Of a DNA stretch of 64,000 nt, positions 26,895 to 36,131 are shown one piece after another. Location of the stretch: assembly GCF_003932855.1 (NCBI RefSeq), contig NZ_RQYZ01000007.1, forward strand, positions 1 through 64,000. Direction: 5' to 3'. Under the pieces are notes generated by a model. It worked only from the letters and a program-made list of their open reading frames with translations, was not told the DNA's origin and searched no databases. Numbering within the stretch: the stretch's first letter is position 1; each line of letters opens with the position of its first letter. The position numbers and the translations under genes are program-made. Source of the stretch: Tessaracoccus sp. OH4464_COT-324 (GTDB lineage: Bacteria > Actinomycetota > Actinomycetes > Propionibacteriales > Propionibacteriaceae).

Positions 26895-28406
26895 TCAGCG
26901 GGTGATCGCGTCGAGGATCGGCCCCTGCACGAAGTAGACGATGAACATCGCGGCGACCACATACATCAGCAGGTGCACCTTCTTCGCCTTGCCCAGCACG
27001 AGGTTGAGGAAGACGTAGGCCAGGAAACCGACGCCGATACCGGTGGTGATGGAGTACGTGAACGGCATGAAGATGATGGTCAGGAACGCCGGGATACCGA
27101 GCTCGGGCTTGGCCCAGTCGATGTCCAGCACCTGCGAGATCATGAGGAAGCCGACGAAGGTGAGCGCGGGCGCGGCGGCCTCGCTGGGCACCATGTTGAT
27201 CACGGGCGACAGGAACACCGCCAGCAAGAAGGCCGCGCCGGTCACCACCGAGGCGAAGCCAGTGCGCGCGCCCTCGCCGACGCCCGCCGTCGACTCGATG
27301 TAGCAGGTGTTCGACGAGACGGAGCCGAGGCCGCCGGCCACAGCACCGAAGGAGTCCACCAGCAGGATCTGGCTGGTGCGCTGCGGCATGCCTTCCTCGT
27401 CGAGCAGGCCGCCCTCGGAGCCGACCGCGACGATGGTGCCCATCGTGTCGAAGAAATCAGCGAGCAGCAGTGAGAACACGAGCACGACGAGCGCCAGCGC
27501 ATTCGCCATCGAGAACTGCCCGCCAGGGAAGAAGGCGCCGATCATGTCGATCTGGCCCAGCAGAGACAAATCAGGCCAGCTGAAGCCCGCGAACGACGGC
27601 ACGTTCAGGCTCCAACCCGTCGGGTTGCTCCCATCGGGCAGGTTAGGACCGACGGCGGCAACTGTTTCCACGATGATGGCCAGCACGGTGGCGGCGACGA
27701 TGGCGATGAGGATCGCGCCCTTCACTTTCCGGGCGTGCAGCGCGACGAGCAGCAGGAAGCCGATGAGGAACACGGCGATCGGCCAACCCTTCAGCGAACC
27801 TCCGATGCCGAGTTCGACGGCGGTGCCGCCGCCGCGGCGCACCACGCCCGCGTTGATGAGGCCGATGAAGGCGATAAACAGGCCGATGCCGACGGAGATG
27901 GCGCTGCGCAGGGCGTTCGGCACCGCCTTGAACACGGCCGTGCGGAATCCGGTCAACACCAGGATGGCGATCAGGATGCCCTCCCAAACCACGAGCCCCA
28001 TCGCCTGGCCCCAGGTCATGCGCGGCGCGAGGACGTAGGCTACCAGCGCATTCAGGCCCAGGCCCGCGGCCAGGCCCATCGGGAAGCGCCCGATGACGCC
28101 CATCAAGATGGTGAGTACTCCGGCGATCAGCGCCGTCGCGGCAGCCACCATCCCGATGGAGGCGGCGACTGCGGCCGTGTCCACCTGTTCGCCCACCATC
28201 TTCGGCGCCCCGGAGATCAGGTTGCCGTTCATGTCCACGGCGGTGCCAAGGATCAGCGGGTTGAGCGCGATGATGTACGCCATCGCGAAGAAGGTGACGA
28301 GACCGCCACGCACCTCTTGCCCTACCGAAGACCCATGCTTGGAGATGCTGAAGAAACGGTCGAGGGCGGAACCCTCGTCCGGAGAAGTTGCAGATTTGGT
28401 TCCCAC
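26895..28406 (-). CDS. NCS2-family purine permease (AzgA-like)
   Basis: A 503-residue nucleobase:proton symporter with 12 or more membrane helices. AzgA-type signatures are GGLVTFFAMAYIIALNPLIL, the GLGLNALVAYVL turn, LLLADFFDTMGTIVAVGSEGGLL and SSNTCYIESTAGVGEGARTG. These fit hypoxanthine/guanine/adenine uptake rather than uracil or xanthine. The GTG start lies 6 nt after TACGCT and has no ribosome binding site, pointing to a leaderless mRNA. It appears monocistronic. Confidence 0.9.
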   Translation of the reverse strand: MGTKSATSPDEGSALDRFFSISKHGSSVGQEVRGGLVTFFAMAYIIALNPLILGTAVDMNGNLISGAPKMVGEQVDTAAVAASIGMVAAATALIAGVLTILMGVIGRFPMGLAAGLGLNALVAYVLAPRMTWGQAMGLVVWEGILIAILVLTGFRTAVFKAVPNALRSAISVGIGLFIAFIGLINAGVVRRGGGTAVELGIGGSLKGWPIAVFLIGFLLLVALHARKVKGAILIAIVAATVLAIIVETVAAVGPNLPDGSNPTGWSLNVPSFAGFSWPDLSLLGQIDMIGAFFPGGQFSMANALALVVLVFSLLLADFFDTMGTIVAVGSEGGLLDEEGMPQRTSQILLVDSFGAVAGGLGSVSSNTCYIESTAGVGEGARTGFASVVTGAAFLLAVFLSPVINMVPSEAAAPALTFVGFLMISQVLDIDWAKPELGIPAFLTIIFMPFTYSITTGIGVGFLAYVFLNLVLGKAKKVHLLMYVVAAMFIVYFVQGPILDAITR

Positions 28407-28412
28407 GTGGCC

Positions 28413-28418
28413 AGCGTA
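28413..28418 (-). promoter_or_regulatory. -10 hexamer TACGCT of the purine permease
   Basis: TACGCT on the minus strand, then 6 nt, then GTG at 28406. Confidence 0.45.
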
Positions 28419-28465
28419 GTGTGCTGACCCGGTGCGTTAAGAATCGTCCATCTGGTGCGCGCAGC

Positions 28466-29254
28466 TCACTCGAACAACACTTCGTCGATGCCAATAGTGT
28501 CGAACACCGGGGCGGGCAGCTCCCGCGCCCGCTGCTTCTCGACCACATCCGAATGCCCGCCGCAGCCGTGGTCCAGGTGCACCACGCGCGCATCCGACGG
28601 TGAGTAGGCGTTGGCGCACACCCCAAACAGGGTGCCGAGCGAGCCGCGCAGCGGCACGAAGTAGCCGCAGGTCCCGCAGTTGGCGGGCGCCTCACGTGAC
28701 CCCTCGTCGGTGTAGCCCGGGGCTCCCTTCAACCAACGTTCGGCCGCCTCGTCTCGGCCATGTTTGCTGAGCACCCGTTCCCGGCCGAGCCCGAGCTCGG
28801 CGACGGTGGTGCGCAGCTGCACCCACTCCGACGTGTCGGCGTCGGCAGGCAGGTCGGTTGCCGCGAAACCCGGCTCCAGCCGAGGGTCGTTGTCCGGCGT
28901 GGCCATCAGCAGGCCGGGCGCGATGTCGCCAGGCTGGATGCGTTCCTCCCACGGCACCCAGGCCGGCGCCAGAAGCGCGCCCTCCTCCGGCAGCAGCGCC
29001 ACCTCGTTGATGGTAGCCACCTTCGCGCGAGCCGCGCGCACCAGCGTCACCGCCCACCGCCACTGGGGGTAGGCGGACAGCTCGCAGGCGAAGTAGTGCG
29101 TCGCCACGCGCTCACCCCGCTCGGCAACTACCCCGAGGTGGCCGCCAACGGCTTCAGGACCCGAGACCTCCTCGGCCGCGGAGCGCGCCAACTCGGTTGC
29201 TTCCGCGACGATCTGGTCCAGCTTCGGGGCACGGGTTTTGGTAGCCAAGGTCAC
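28466..29254 (-). CDS. DUF3027 protein
   Basis: A 262-residue member of an actinobacterial family of unknown function. It contains the usual HYFACELSAYPQWRWAVTLVRA segment, LLPEEGALLAPAWVPWEERIQPGDIAPG, and a C-terminal CGTCGYFVPLRGSLGTLFGVCAN cysteine cluster ending VVHLDHGCGGHSD that may bind zinc. It overlaps the cold-shock gene by ATGA, an arrangement conserved in actinobacteria. The product probably acts with nucleic acid or ribosome-related factors, but this is unproven. Confidence 0.85.
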   Translation of the reverse strand: MTLATKTRAPKLDQIVAEATELARSAAEEVSGPEAVGGHLGVVAERGERVATHYFACELSAYPQWRWAVTLVRAARAKVATINEVALLPEEGALLAPAWVPWEERIQPGDIAPGLLMATPDNDPRLEPGFAATDLPADADTSEWVQLRTTVAELGLGRERVLSKHGRDEAAERWLKGAPGYTDEGSREAPANCGTCGYFVPLRGSLGTLFGVCANAYSPSDARVVHLDHGCGGHSDVVEKQRARELPAPVFDTIGIDEVLFE

Positions 29255-29634
29255 TTCTCCAACTCGTCGGCGACGTAGCGCAGCACCTGCGCGGCCTTTG
29301 CCGCCATCTTCGGGTCCGGATGGCGGTTGGCCCGATATCCATTGCCCACGCCGTCGAGCAACTGGATCAGGTCTTCGATGATGATCGCCAGCTCCGCAGG
29401 TTTCTTCCGCGAGGCTTTGGACAGCGACGGCGGCTGTTCCAGTACTCGCACGTTGAGAGCCTGCTCGCCACGGCGCCCCGCGACCACACCGAAATCGACG
29501 CGCTGGCCGGCGTGCAGCGCAGCTACGCCGTCGGCCAGCGCGGTTGAGCGCACATAGACGTCGCCGCCGCCGTCCTTGGTGATGAACCCGAAGCCCTTCT
29601 CCGCGTCGAAGAAGCGCACCTTTCCGGTAGGCAA
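29251..29634 (-). CDS. Cold-shock-domain protein with C-terminal extension
   Basis: A 127-residue protein. Residues 1-65 are a cold-shock fold (GKVRFFDAEKGFGFITKDGG with both RNP motifs), and residues 75-127 are a helical extension (PAELAIIIEDLIQLLDG, AAQVLRYVADELEK). This longer CspB form coupled to DUF3027 is typical of actinobacteria. The start is a TTG at 29634 with GAGAGGG upstream. It should bind single-stranded RNA or DNA. Confidence 0.88.
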   Translation of the reverse strand: MPTGKVRFFDAEKGFGFITKDGGGDVYVRSTALADGVAALHAGQRVDFGVVAGRRGEQALNVRVLEQPPSLSKASRKKPAELAIIIEDLIQLLDGVGNGYRANRHPDPKMAAKAAQVLRYVADELEK

Positions 29635-29685
29635 GTCAGTATCCCTCTCTACTCAAGAGCCGTGACTTGCCAGTCTAGCCAGCCC

Positions 29686-30438
29686 TCAGGCGGTGCGGAA
29701 ATGTTCTCTGGATTCCAGTTTGCTGGCGGCCGCCTCGTCGAGCACCACGATCACGTCGGGATGGAACTGCAGGATCGACGCCGGGCACTTGTGACTGACG
29801 GGGCCCTCAATCATCGCCGCCACCGCGTCGGCCTTTCCTTCGCCGGTGGCGACCAGTACCGCACGCCGCGAACGCATGATGGTGCCGAGTCCCTGGCTGA
29901 CGGCCTCAGTGGGCACCTGATCAACCGAGTCGAAGAACCGGGCGTTGTCGTCGCGGGTGCGCTGGGTGAGCGGGAGACGGTGGGTGATCGAGCTGAAAGA
30001 GGTGAAGGGTTCGTTGAAGCCAATGTGACCGTTGGACCCGATACCAAGCACCTGCACATCGATGCCGCCTGCGGCGGTGATCGCCTCGTCGTAGGCCGCC
30101 GCAGCCGCGTCTACGTCGTCGGCCAGGCCGTCCGGGACCCGGACCCGCTCGGGCTTCATGCCCAGCGGCTCGACGACGGTGCGGCGGATGACGTTGTGAT
30201 AGCTCTCCGGATGCTCCAACGGGATGCCCACGTACTCGTCGAGTGCGAAGCCACGCCCGGCGGACATGTCGAGTTCGCCATCGCGCACCATCCGGCTCAG
30301 CTCCGCGTACAGCCCGAGTGGCGAGCTGCCGGTGGCCAGACCGATCACCGGTTCGGCCTTACCGGCAAGGCCTTCGGCCACATATTTCGCGCCGAGCACG
30401 CCGACGGTGGCCGCATCCCGACAAACAATTACTTCCAC
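29686..30438 (-). CDS. nagB: Glucosamine-6-phosphate deaminase
   Basis: NagB converts glucosamine-6-phosphate to fructose-6-phosphate and ammonia. The 250 residues include GLATGSSPLGLYAEL (phosphate loop), FALDEYVGIPLEHPESY with the catalytic aspartate, and GIGSNGHIGFNEPF with the catalytic histidine; TRDDNARFFD and VPTEAVSQGLGTIM follow. A GTG start with AAGGAG 6 nt upstream is clear. It works with NagA at 1825-2946. An inverted repeat 77 nt upstream may be an operator. Confidence 0.95.
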   Translation of the reverse strand: MEVIVCRDAATVGVLGAKYVAEGLAGKAEPVIGLATGSSPLGLYAELSRMVRDGELDMSAGRGFALDEYVGIPLEHPESYHNVIRRTVVEPLGMKPERVRVPDGLADDVDAAAAAYDEAITAAGGIDVQVLGIGSNGHIGFNEPFTSFSSITHRLPLTQRTRDDNARFFDSVDQVPTEAVSQGLGTIMRSRRAVLVATGEGKADAVAAMIEGPVSHKCPASILQFHPDVIVVLDEAAASKLESREHFRTA

Positions 30439-30514
30439 AGCTTCTCCTTGTCGATGTCCGATCGCTTGGTAGCTCCAAAGGTAGAACTAAGCAGGGTCGA
30501 TCAGCGTGTTACCG

Positions 30515-30539
30515 GCGCAACCGTGCAATCAGGTTGCGC
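30515..30539. promoter_or_regulatory. Inverted repeat between nagB and a divergent gene
   Basis: GCGCAACC (30515-30522) and GGTTGCGC (30532-30539) are perfect 8-bp arms with a 9-nt spacer. It lies in the shared upstream region of nagB and the gene at 30562, where an operator would be expected. Confidence 0.4.
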
Positions 30540-30549
30540 GTCGGGTCGG

Positions 30550-30555
30550 TAGGCT
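30550..30555 (+). promoter_or_regulatory. -10 hexamer TAGGCT of a leaderless gene
   Basis: TAGGCT is followed by 6 nt (GTCCCC) and the ATG at 30562. Confidence 0.5.
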
Positions 30556-30561
30556 GTCCCC

Positions 30562-31323
30562 ATGGCTAGTTGGCGGGACGGCGCCGCGTATGCGCCGACG
30601 GAACGACCGGATGGTTTCGCGACCCCTCTCGCGGAGCCGTTGTCCGTGGCCGATCCGCCGCGCCGGGTCACTCCGGGCAACGTCCCGCGCCCGACGACGC
30701 TCACGCCCGTTGCTGCTCCCCCACTGGAGGCGCTGGGCACGACGCCGCCCGGGATCCGCAACCCCTCCGCGCCTTTCGAGGTGCGCTCTACCATCGTCAC
30801 TCAGGCCCCGCGGCTGGCCGACGGGCGGCGCGACCCGCGTGTGCCCTACGACGTGCGGCACTTCTCCACGAACAACACCTCCCCCGGGGCCGGGTACTCA
30901 GGGCTCTCCGCTCCTTCCGAACCGGCTAGCGGTGCCGCAGCGTTGAGCCAGCTGCCGTCCCCCACTGCTCTGCCGCGCCGCGCTGCGGGCGGGCCCCAGT
31001 ATCCCTATCCCGGGCGGTTTGCCCCGACGGCGCCTCCTCCAGCCGAGCGCACCCCCCAGATGGGCTACGTCTGGGCCTCGCTCGGCCTCATCGCGCTGTG
31101 TGTGCTGTTCCCAGCCCTGACCCCGCTGGCCTTGTTCATCACCTCCGCGTTGCTCGTGGCTAGCAGGATTTCCGACTACGTGCCCGCCCTGATCTCGCTG
31201 GCCTTCGGCGTCGCCTTCCTGTTCGGCTACTCCCTCCTGAACCACCTGGACTGGAGTTGGCCGCTGTTCCTGCTGGCTTCGGGTTTTGCCCTGTACTACT
31301 GCCTGCTGATCCTGCGCCGCTAG
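30562..31323 (+). CDS. Hypothetical membrane protein with disordered N-terminus
   Basis: A 253-residue protein of no recognised family. About 150 residues of low-complexity Pro/Ala/Arg-rich sequence come first, then MGYVWASLGLIALCVLFPAL and about three more hydrophobic segments to the C-terminus (LALFITSALLVASRI, ALISLAFGVAFLFGYSLL, WPLFLLASGFALYYCLLIL). The topology suggests a cytoplasmic disordered tail with a compact membrane domain. It is leaderless by position, divergent from nagB, and has no co-transcribed partner. Confidence 0.6.
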   Translation: MASWRDGAAYAPTERPDGFATPLAEPLSVADPPRRVTPGNVPRPTTLTPVAAPPLEALGTTPPGIRNPSAPFEVRSTIVTQAPRLADGRRDPRVPYDVRHFSTNNTSPGAGYSGLSAPSEPASGAAALSQLPSPTALPRRAAGGPQYPYPGRFAPTAPPPAERTPQMGYVWASLGLIALCVLFPALTPLALFITSALLVASRISDYVPALISLAFGVAFLFGYSLLNHLDWSWPLFLLASGFALYYCLLILRR

Positions 31324-31467
31324 GCTGCCCGGCTTGCTGTTGGCGCGAGGGCTCCGCCGCCCTGCCTGACTAACTCGGCCCCGAGCGTCCGTCAGGGATG
31401 GGCCTGCCGCCCAAGTTCTCAAGATGGTGGGCATACGGCCCCCGATCCGGCGTGCCTGCCACCCGCG

Positions 31468-31962
31468 CTAGTCGATGGTGGACTCGTCTACGAAGCCGAG
31501 GTCGACGGCGGGCCCGCCCGCCCAACGGAGGTATTCGTCGATGCGGGCCGGCCAAACCGGCTGCGGAAGCTGCGCCGTGGGCCACCAGCGCTCGCCCAGC
31601 TTGCGGATCTTCTCGTTCTCCGTGAGCTGCTGCGGCCGCGGGTCGAACCGCTCCACGTCAACGCGGAAGAAGGTCTCGCGCTGAACCAGGATCCTGTCGG
31701 AGTAGCCGTGGCGCACCACGCGCTCGCCTACCGGGCCCACCAGTTGCTCGGGCATGAGCCTGAGGCCGGTCTCCTCCCAGGCCTCGCGGATCGCGGCGTC
31801 GCGGGGCCCTTCACCGGCCTCGATGCCCCCGCCCGGCGGCACCCACCAGCCGCTTCCGGGTACCCCGGGATCGTGGTCGTTCTGCAGCAGTACCCAGCCG
31901 TCGGCGACGATCAACAGCCGCACCGCATCGCGGTGCTTGGTGGGTCGCTCACTCGGCTTCAT
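31468..31962 (-). CDS. Nudix hydrolase
   Basis: A 164-residue protein with the full Nudix box: GGIEAGEGPRDAAIREAWEE followed by TGL, including the REAWEE metal-binding glutamates. It hydrolyses a nucleoside diphosphate linked to another group; the exact substrate is not evident. Its start overlaps the cutC stop by 14 nt, so it is coupled to that gene. Length is typical for a stand-alone Nudix domain. Confidence 0.88.
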   Translation of the reverse strand: MKPSERPTKHRDAVRLLIVADGWVLLQNDHDPGVPGSGWWVPPGGGIEAGEGPRDAAIREAWEETGLRLMPEQLVGPVGERVVRHGYSDRILVQRETFFRVDVERFDPRPQQLTENEKIRKLGERWWPTAQLPQPVWPARIDEYLRWAGGPAVDLGFVDESTID

Positions 31963-32653
31963 GGCTCTCCAGGTCGTCGATCAGGGTTCGCCAGGAATGT
32001 ACCAGCCCGGCGTCAACGTAGGCCTTCCACGACCTGTCCGGGCGGGCGGGAGATCCGATGTGGAACGCCCGCACCCCGGCCTTGATCAGCCAGGGCACGT
32101 GTTCTGCCGCGAGCCCGCCGCCAGCCATCATCAGCTCCCGGTCCTCCGGATGATTACGCGCGCGGGCGATGAGGTCGTCGAGCCCGTGCTCCACCCCCAG
32201 CGTCGACCCGGCGGTCAGCACCTGGGTCAGTCTGCCGGGAAGCTGCTGCACAGCGCCCCAAGCCTCATCCGGGTCCAGGCAGTAGTCGATCGCCCGGTGG
32301 AAGGTGTACGGTACGTCAACGTCGTGCATGAGTTCCGTCATCACGCTCATGTCGATCTGGTTCAGTCGGTTGAGGAACCCGACGACGACGCCGTTCGCCC
32401 CCGCATCCATGTACGAGCGCATCAGCCCCTTCAGGCGGGTGACCTCGCCGCCGTCGGTGCCGAACCCTGCTCGCAGCCGCAGCATCGGGCGCACTTCTAG
32501 GGAGGCCACGAGCCGCACCCGGTCGACGAGACGCGGTTCGGGGGAGAGCCCGTCCTCGGCCATCGTGCCAACAAGCTCAACCCGGTCAGCCCCGCCCTCC
32601 TCCGCGTTCCTCGCATCGGAGGCGTGCATCGCGATTACTTCTAGCAGCGCCAT
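31949..32653 (-). CDS. cutC: CutC-family protein
   Basis: The ATG at 32653 gives 234 residues beginning MALLEVIAMHASDARNAEEG, a CutC TIM barrel (GADRVELVGTMAEDGLSPEP, RPMLRLRAGF, GANGVVVGFL, YTFHRAIDYCLDP, VLTAGSTLGVEHGLDDL, ELMMAGGGL). CutC was linked to copper tolerance in E. coli but its enzymatic role is unsettled. Unusually it is paired with a Nudix gene in one coupled unit. A longer in-frame upstream extension is unsupported and would run through a hairpin-rich non-coding region. Confidence 0.85.
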   Translation of the reverse strand: MALLEVIAMHASDARNAEEGGADRVELVGTMAEDGLSPEPRLVDRVRLVASLEVRPMLRLRAGFGTDGGEVTRLKGLMRSYMDAGANGVVVGFLNRLNQIDMSVMTELMHDVDVPYTFHRAIDYCLDPDEAWGAVQQLPGRLTQVLTAGSTLGVEHGLDDLIARARNHPEDRELMMAGGGLAAEHVPWLIKAGVRAFHIGSPARPDRSWKAYVDAGLVHSWRTLIDDLESHEAE

Positions 32654-32720
32654 GTGCCCATTGTGCCGAAGCCGTGTGCCGCGCGGGGGGAAACTCTGCC
32701 GCCAGGGCCCACAGATCGTC

Positions 32721-32859
32721 GATGGCGTGGCGGATTCGTGTCCCGCCACGCCATCGGAGCTGTTCCGCAGTCCACTGCGGAAGGCCCTCTCGCGCCCCCT
32801 GGCCTGCAGCCCAGAAGGCCCTCTTCGTTCGGTCCGGCTGATGGCAGCCATGCATGGCT
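32721..32859. other. Cluster of three inverted repeats and a direct repeat
   Basis: In the 219 nt between vanZ and cutC: a perfect 13-bp stem (32721-32733 with 32743-32755), an 8-bp stem (TTCCGCAG 32763-32770 with CTGCGGAA 32775-32782), the 14-nt palindrome AGCCATGCATGGCT (32846-32859), and the direct repeat AAGGCCCTCT at 32781-32790 and 32815-32824. Part is probably the vanZ terminator; the rest would be the 5' leader of cutC or a small RNA. Confidence 0.5.
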
Positions 32860-32872
32860 TGCGAAGCAGGCC

Positions 32873-33217
32873 CTAGCCATCCAGCGCGTATCCTCGACGG
32901 TCCCGCCAGCGCCAGTACGCGTCGCCGAGCGCGATGCCCAGCACGTCGGCTAGCACATCCAGCACGTCGCCCGAGCGATGGGGGATGTAGTTCAGCTGCA
33001 CCCATTCGCTGATCACCGCGTGCAGCCCCAGCAGCCCCAGCGGCCACCACGCCCGGGTGATGCGCCCCAGGGCCAGCGCCGGCAGCAGGAACAGCACCAG
33101 GTGCACCACCTTGTCGTCGCCCGGGAAGAGCGGGGCGCTGGGCTCCGGTGACCCGGGCAGGTAAAGCGCCAGGAGCTGCCCGACGATGGTGCCGGCCAGC
33201 ACGAGCCAGTTGAGCAT
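32873..33217 (-). CDS. VanZ-like membrane protein
   Basis: A 114-residue VanZ-family protein with three or four hydrophobic segments. Motifs are FPGDDKVVHLVLFLLPALAL, then a loop and ISEWVQLNYIPHRSGDVLDVLADVLGIALG, the conserved C-terminal pattern of the family. VanZ confers low teicoplanin resistance in enterococci, but the wider family is uncharacterised. It is upstream of cutC and downstream of groEL on the same strand, each separated by hairpins. Confidence 0.8.
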   Translation of the reverse strand: MLNWLVLAGTIVGQLLALYLPGSPEPSAPLFPGDDKVVHLVLFLLPALALGRITRAWWPLGLLGLHAVISEWVQLNYIPHRSGDVLDVLADVLGIALGDAYWRWRDRRGYALDG

Positions 33218-33264
33218 CCGCGCGCCTCCTTCCGACTGGGGCAGGCCAGTGCCTGAGTTCGAAA

Positions 33265-33296
33265 GAGGGCCAGCTCCCTTTCGGAAGCTGGCCCTC
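33265..33296 (-). terminator. groEL terminator
   Basis: GAGGGCCAGCT (33265-33275) and AGCTGGCCCTC (33286-33296) form an 11-bp stem 15 nt past the groEL stop. Confidence 0.7.
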
Positions 33297-33311
33297 GATC
33301 CGGTTGGGGTG

Positions 33312-35036
<1,725 letters not shown>

Positions 35037-35048
35037 TCACCCAACCCG

Positions 35049-35075
35049 GTAGCACTCGGCCCGGCCGAGTGCCAA
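35049..35075 (-). promoter_or_regulatory. CIRCE element (HrcA operator), groEL-proximal
   Basis: GTAGCACTC (35049-35057), 9-nt spacer, GAGTGCCAA (35067-35075). It matches the TTAGCACTC-N9-GAGTGCTAA consensus at 7 of 9 positions in each arm. Confidence 0.88.
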
Positions 35076-35083
35076 CTCCATTC

Positions 35084-35110
35084 TTAGCACTCGCACCCAA
35101 AGAGTGCAAA
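35084..35110 (-). promoter_or_regulatory. CIRCE element (HrcA operator), groEL-distal
   Basis: TTAGCACTC (35084-35092), 9-nt spacer, GAGTGCAAA (35102-35110): a near-perfect CIRCE, 35 nt from the first one start to start. Confidence 0.93.
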
Positions 35111-35117
35111 GGGAGCC

Positions 35118-35152
35118 GGGGTTACGGGCAGCGCCGCGCCACCCGCAACCCC
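35118..35152 (-). terminator. Terminator of the WXG100/YbaB-like operon
   Basis: GGGGTTACGGG (35118-35128) pairs with CCCGCAACCCC (35142-35152) with one mismatch, just after the stop at 35157 on the minus strand. It insulates this operon from the groEL promoter. Confidence 0.6.
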
Positions 35153-35156
35153 ACTA

Positions 35157-36131
35157 TCAGCCCTTGACGACCTTCGGCCAGGCCCCGTCACCGACGGACT
35201 CCTTGACCGCGTTGCAGATCGAGCGCCCTCGCTCCGCGAGCATGAGGCTGCGCTGGCACCACACCATGACCAGCATCTTGATGCGCAGCATGGCCCCCAG
35301 AATGGACTTGATATTCCAGATGAGGCTTGGCGGGAACTGCGCCACCTTAGTCAGGACCTCCACCAGCTTCTGACATTCTCCCTGGAACTCGTCGGCGAAC
35401 CGTAGAGAGACGTTCTCGCCCTCCCTGCCGACCTCTTCGAGGTCCTTGGCGAAGCTGCCGATGAGCTTCTCCAGGTCACGCGCGGAGTCGTACTGCCGTC
35501 GGGCTGCGGCACGGAAACGTTCACCGGCGATGCCCACCCAGCTGTCGGTGGATTGGAAACGATCCGGGTTGAACTGCTCCACCAGTTCCTGGACCTGCTT
35601 CAGCATATCTCGCTGAAGCTGTGCACCTGCCGCCAGAAGGTCCGACGGCGTAAACGCACTGTCCTGGAAGGTCTTCGCGTACTTCTCGACAACCATCACC
35701 TGCATGATGAATCCCGCGCCGAAAAGGCCTCCAATAACGCCCCCCAACTTGATGGGGCTGAAGGCAAGAGCGGCAGCCGCTCGCGTTGCGGCCTCCTTTA
35801 CCCCTTGGGCTGCCTTGTTGGCTTCCTCGACGGCACGCTCCATCCTGGCGCGGTCCTTGAAGAACAGGCAGCCGGGGACACAGTCTCCGATGATGGAGTG
35901 CCGGTCCTTCACCTTGGTTCGCGGTTTCCCGGCTGGCCGGAGCGTGTCTGTCCGCTTCTTGACTGACTCGTCGGGGCGACGGTAGGGGGCGCTGTCGACG
36001 CTCCTGTCTCCCTCGTATGAGGGAGCGGCGTGGGTTTCCGTATCGCGCACACCCATCGTCGAGACGTAAGGCTCCCCTCTCGTGAAAGGTGGGCGTCGGT
36101 TCAGCTTGTCACGGTCCCAGTGGACGCTCAT
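35157..36131 (-). CDS. WXG100-like protein with membrane segment
   Basis: A 324-residue protein. Residues 1-85 are charged and disordered; a segment with CVPGC follows; about 125-155 is hydrophobic (LGGVIGGLFGAGFIMQVMVV) and may span or enter the membrane; about 170-270 is a long helical region with DSWVGIAGERFRAAARRQYDSARDLEKL, carrying the WxG turn of WXG100/ESAT-6 domains. A second hydrophobic helix (WNIKSILGAMLRIKMLVMVW) comes near the C-terminus. It overlaps the preceding gene by ATGA. It is probably a substrate or component of a type VII-like secretion path; no secretion ATPase is in this window. Confidence 0.6.
   Translation of the reverse strand: MSVHWDRDKLNRRPPFTRGEPYVSTMGVRDTETHAAPSYEGDRSVDSAPYRRPDESVKKRTDTLRPAGKPRTKVKDRHSIIGDCVPGCLFFKDRARMERAVEEANKAAQGVKEAATRAAAALAFSPIKLGGVIGGLFGAGFIMQVMVVEKYAKTFQDSAFTPSDLLAAGAQLQRDMLKQVQELVEQFNPDRFQSTDSWVGIAGERFRAAARRQYDSARDLEKLIGSFAKDLEEVGREGENVSLRFADEFQGECQKLVEVLTKVAQFPPSLIWNIKSILGAMLRIKMLVMVWCQRSLMLAERGRSICNAVKESVGDGAWPKVVKG

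Noticed and set aside
35049-35075. Groel-proximal CIRCE as a terminator hairpin
   Set aside because: The arm sequences and 9-nt spacing match HrcA operators, and the element lies upstream of groEL rather than after a gene.
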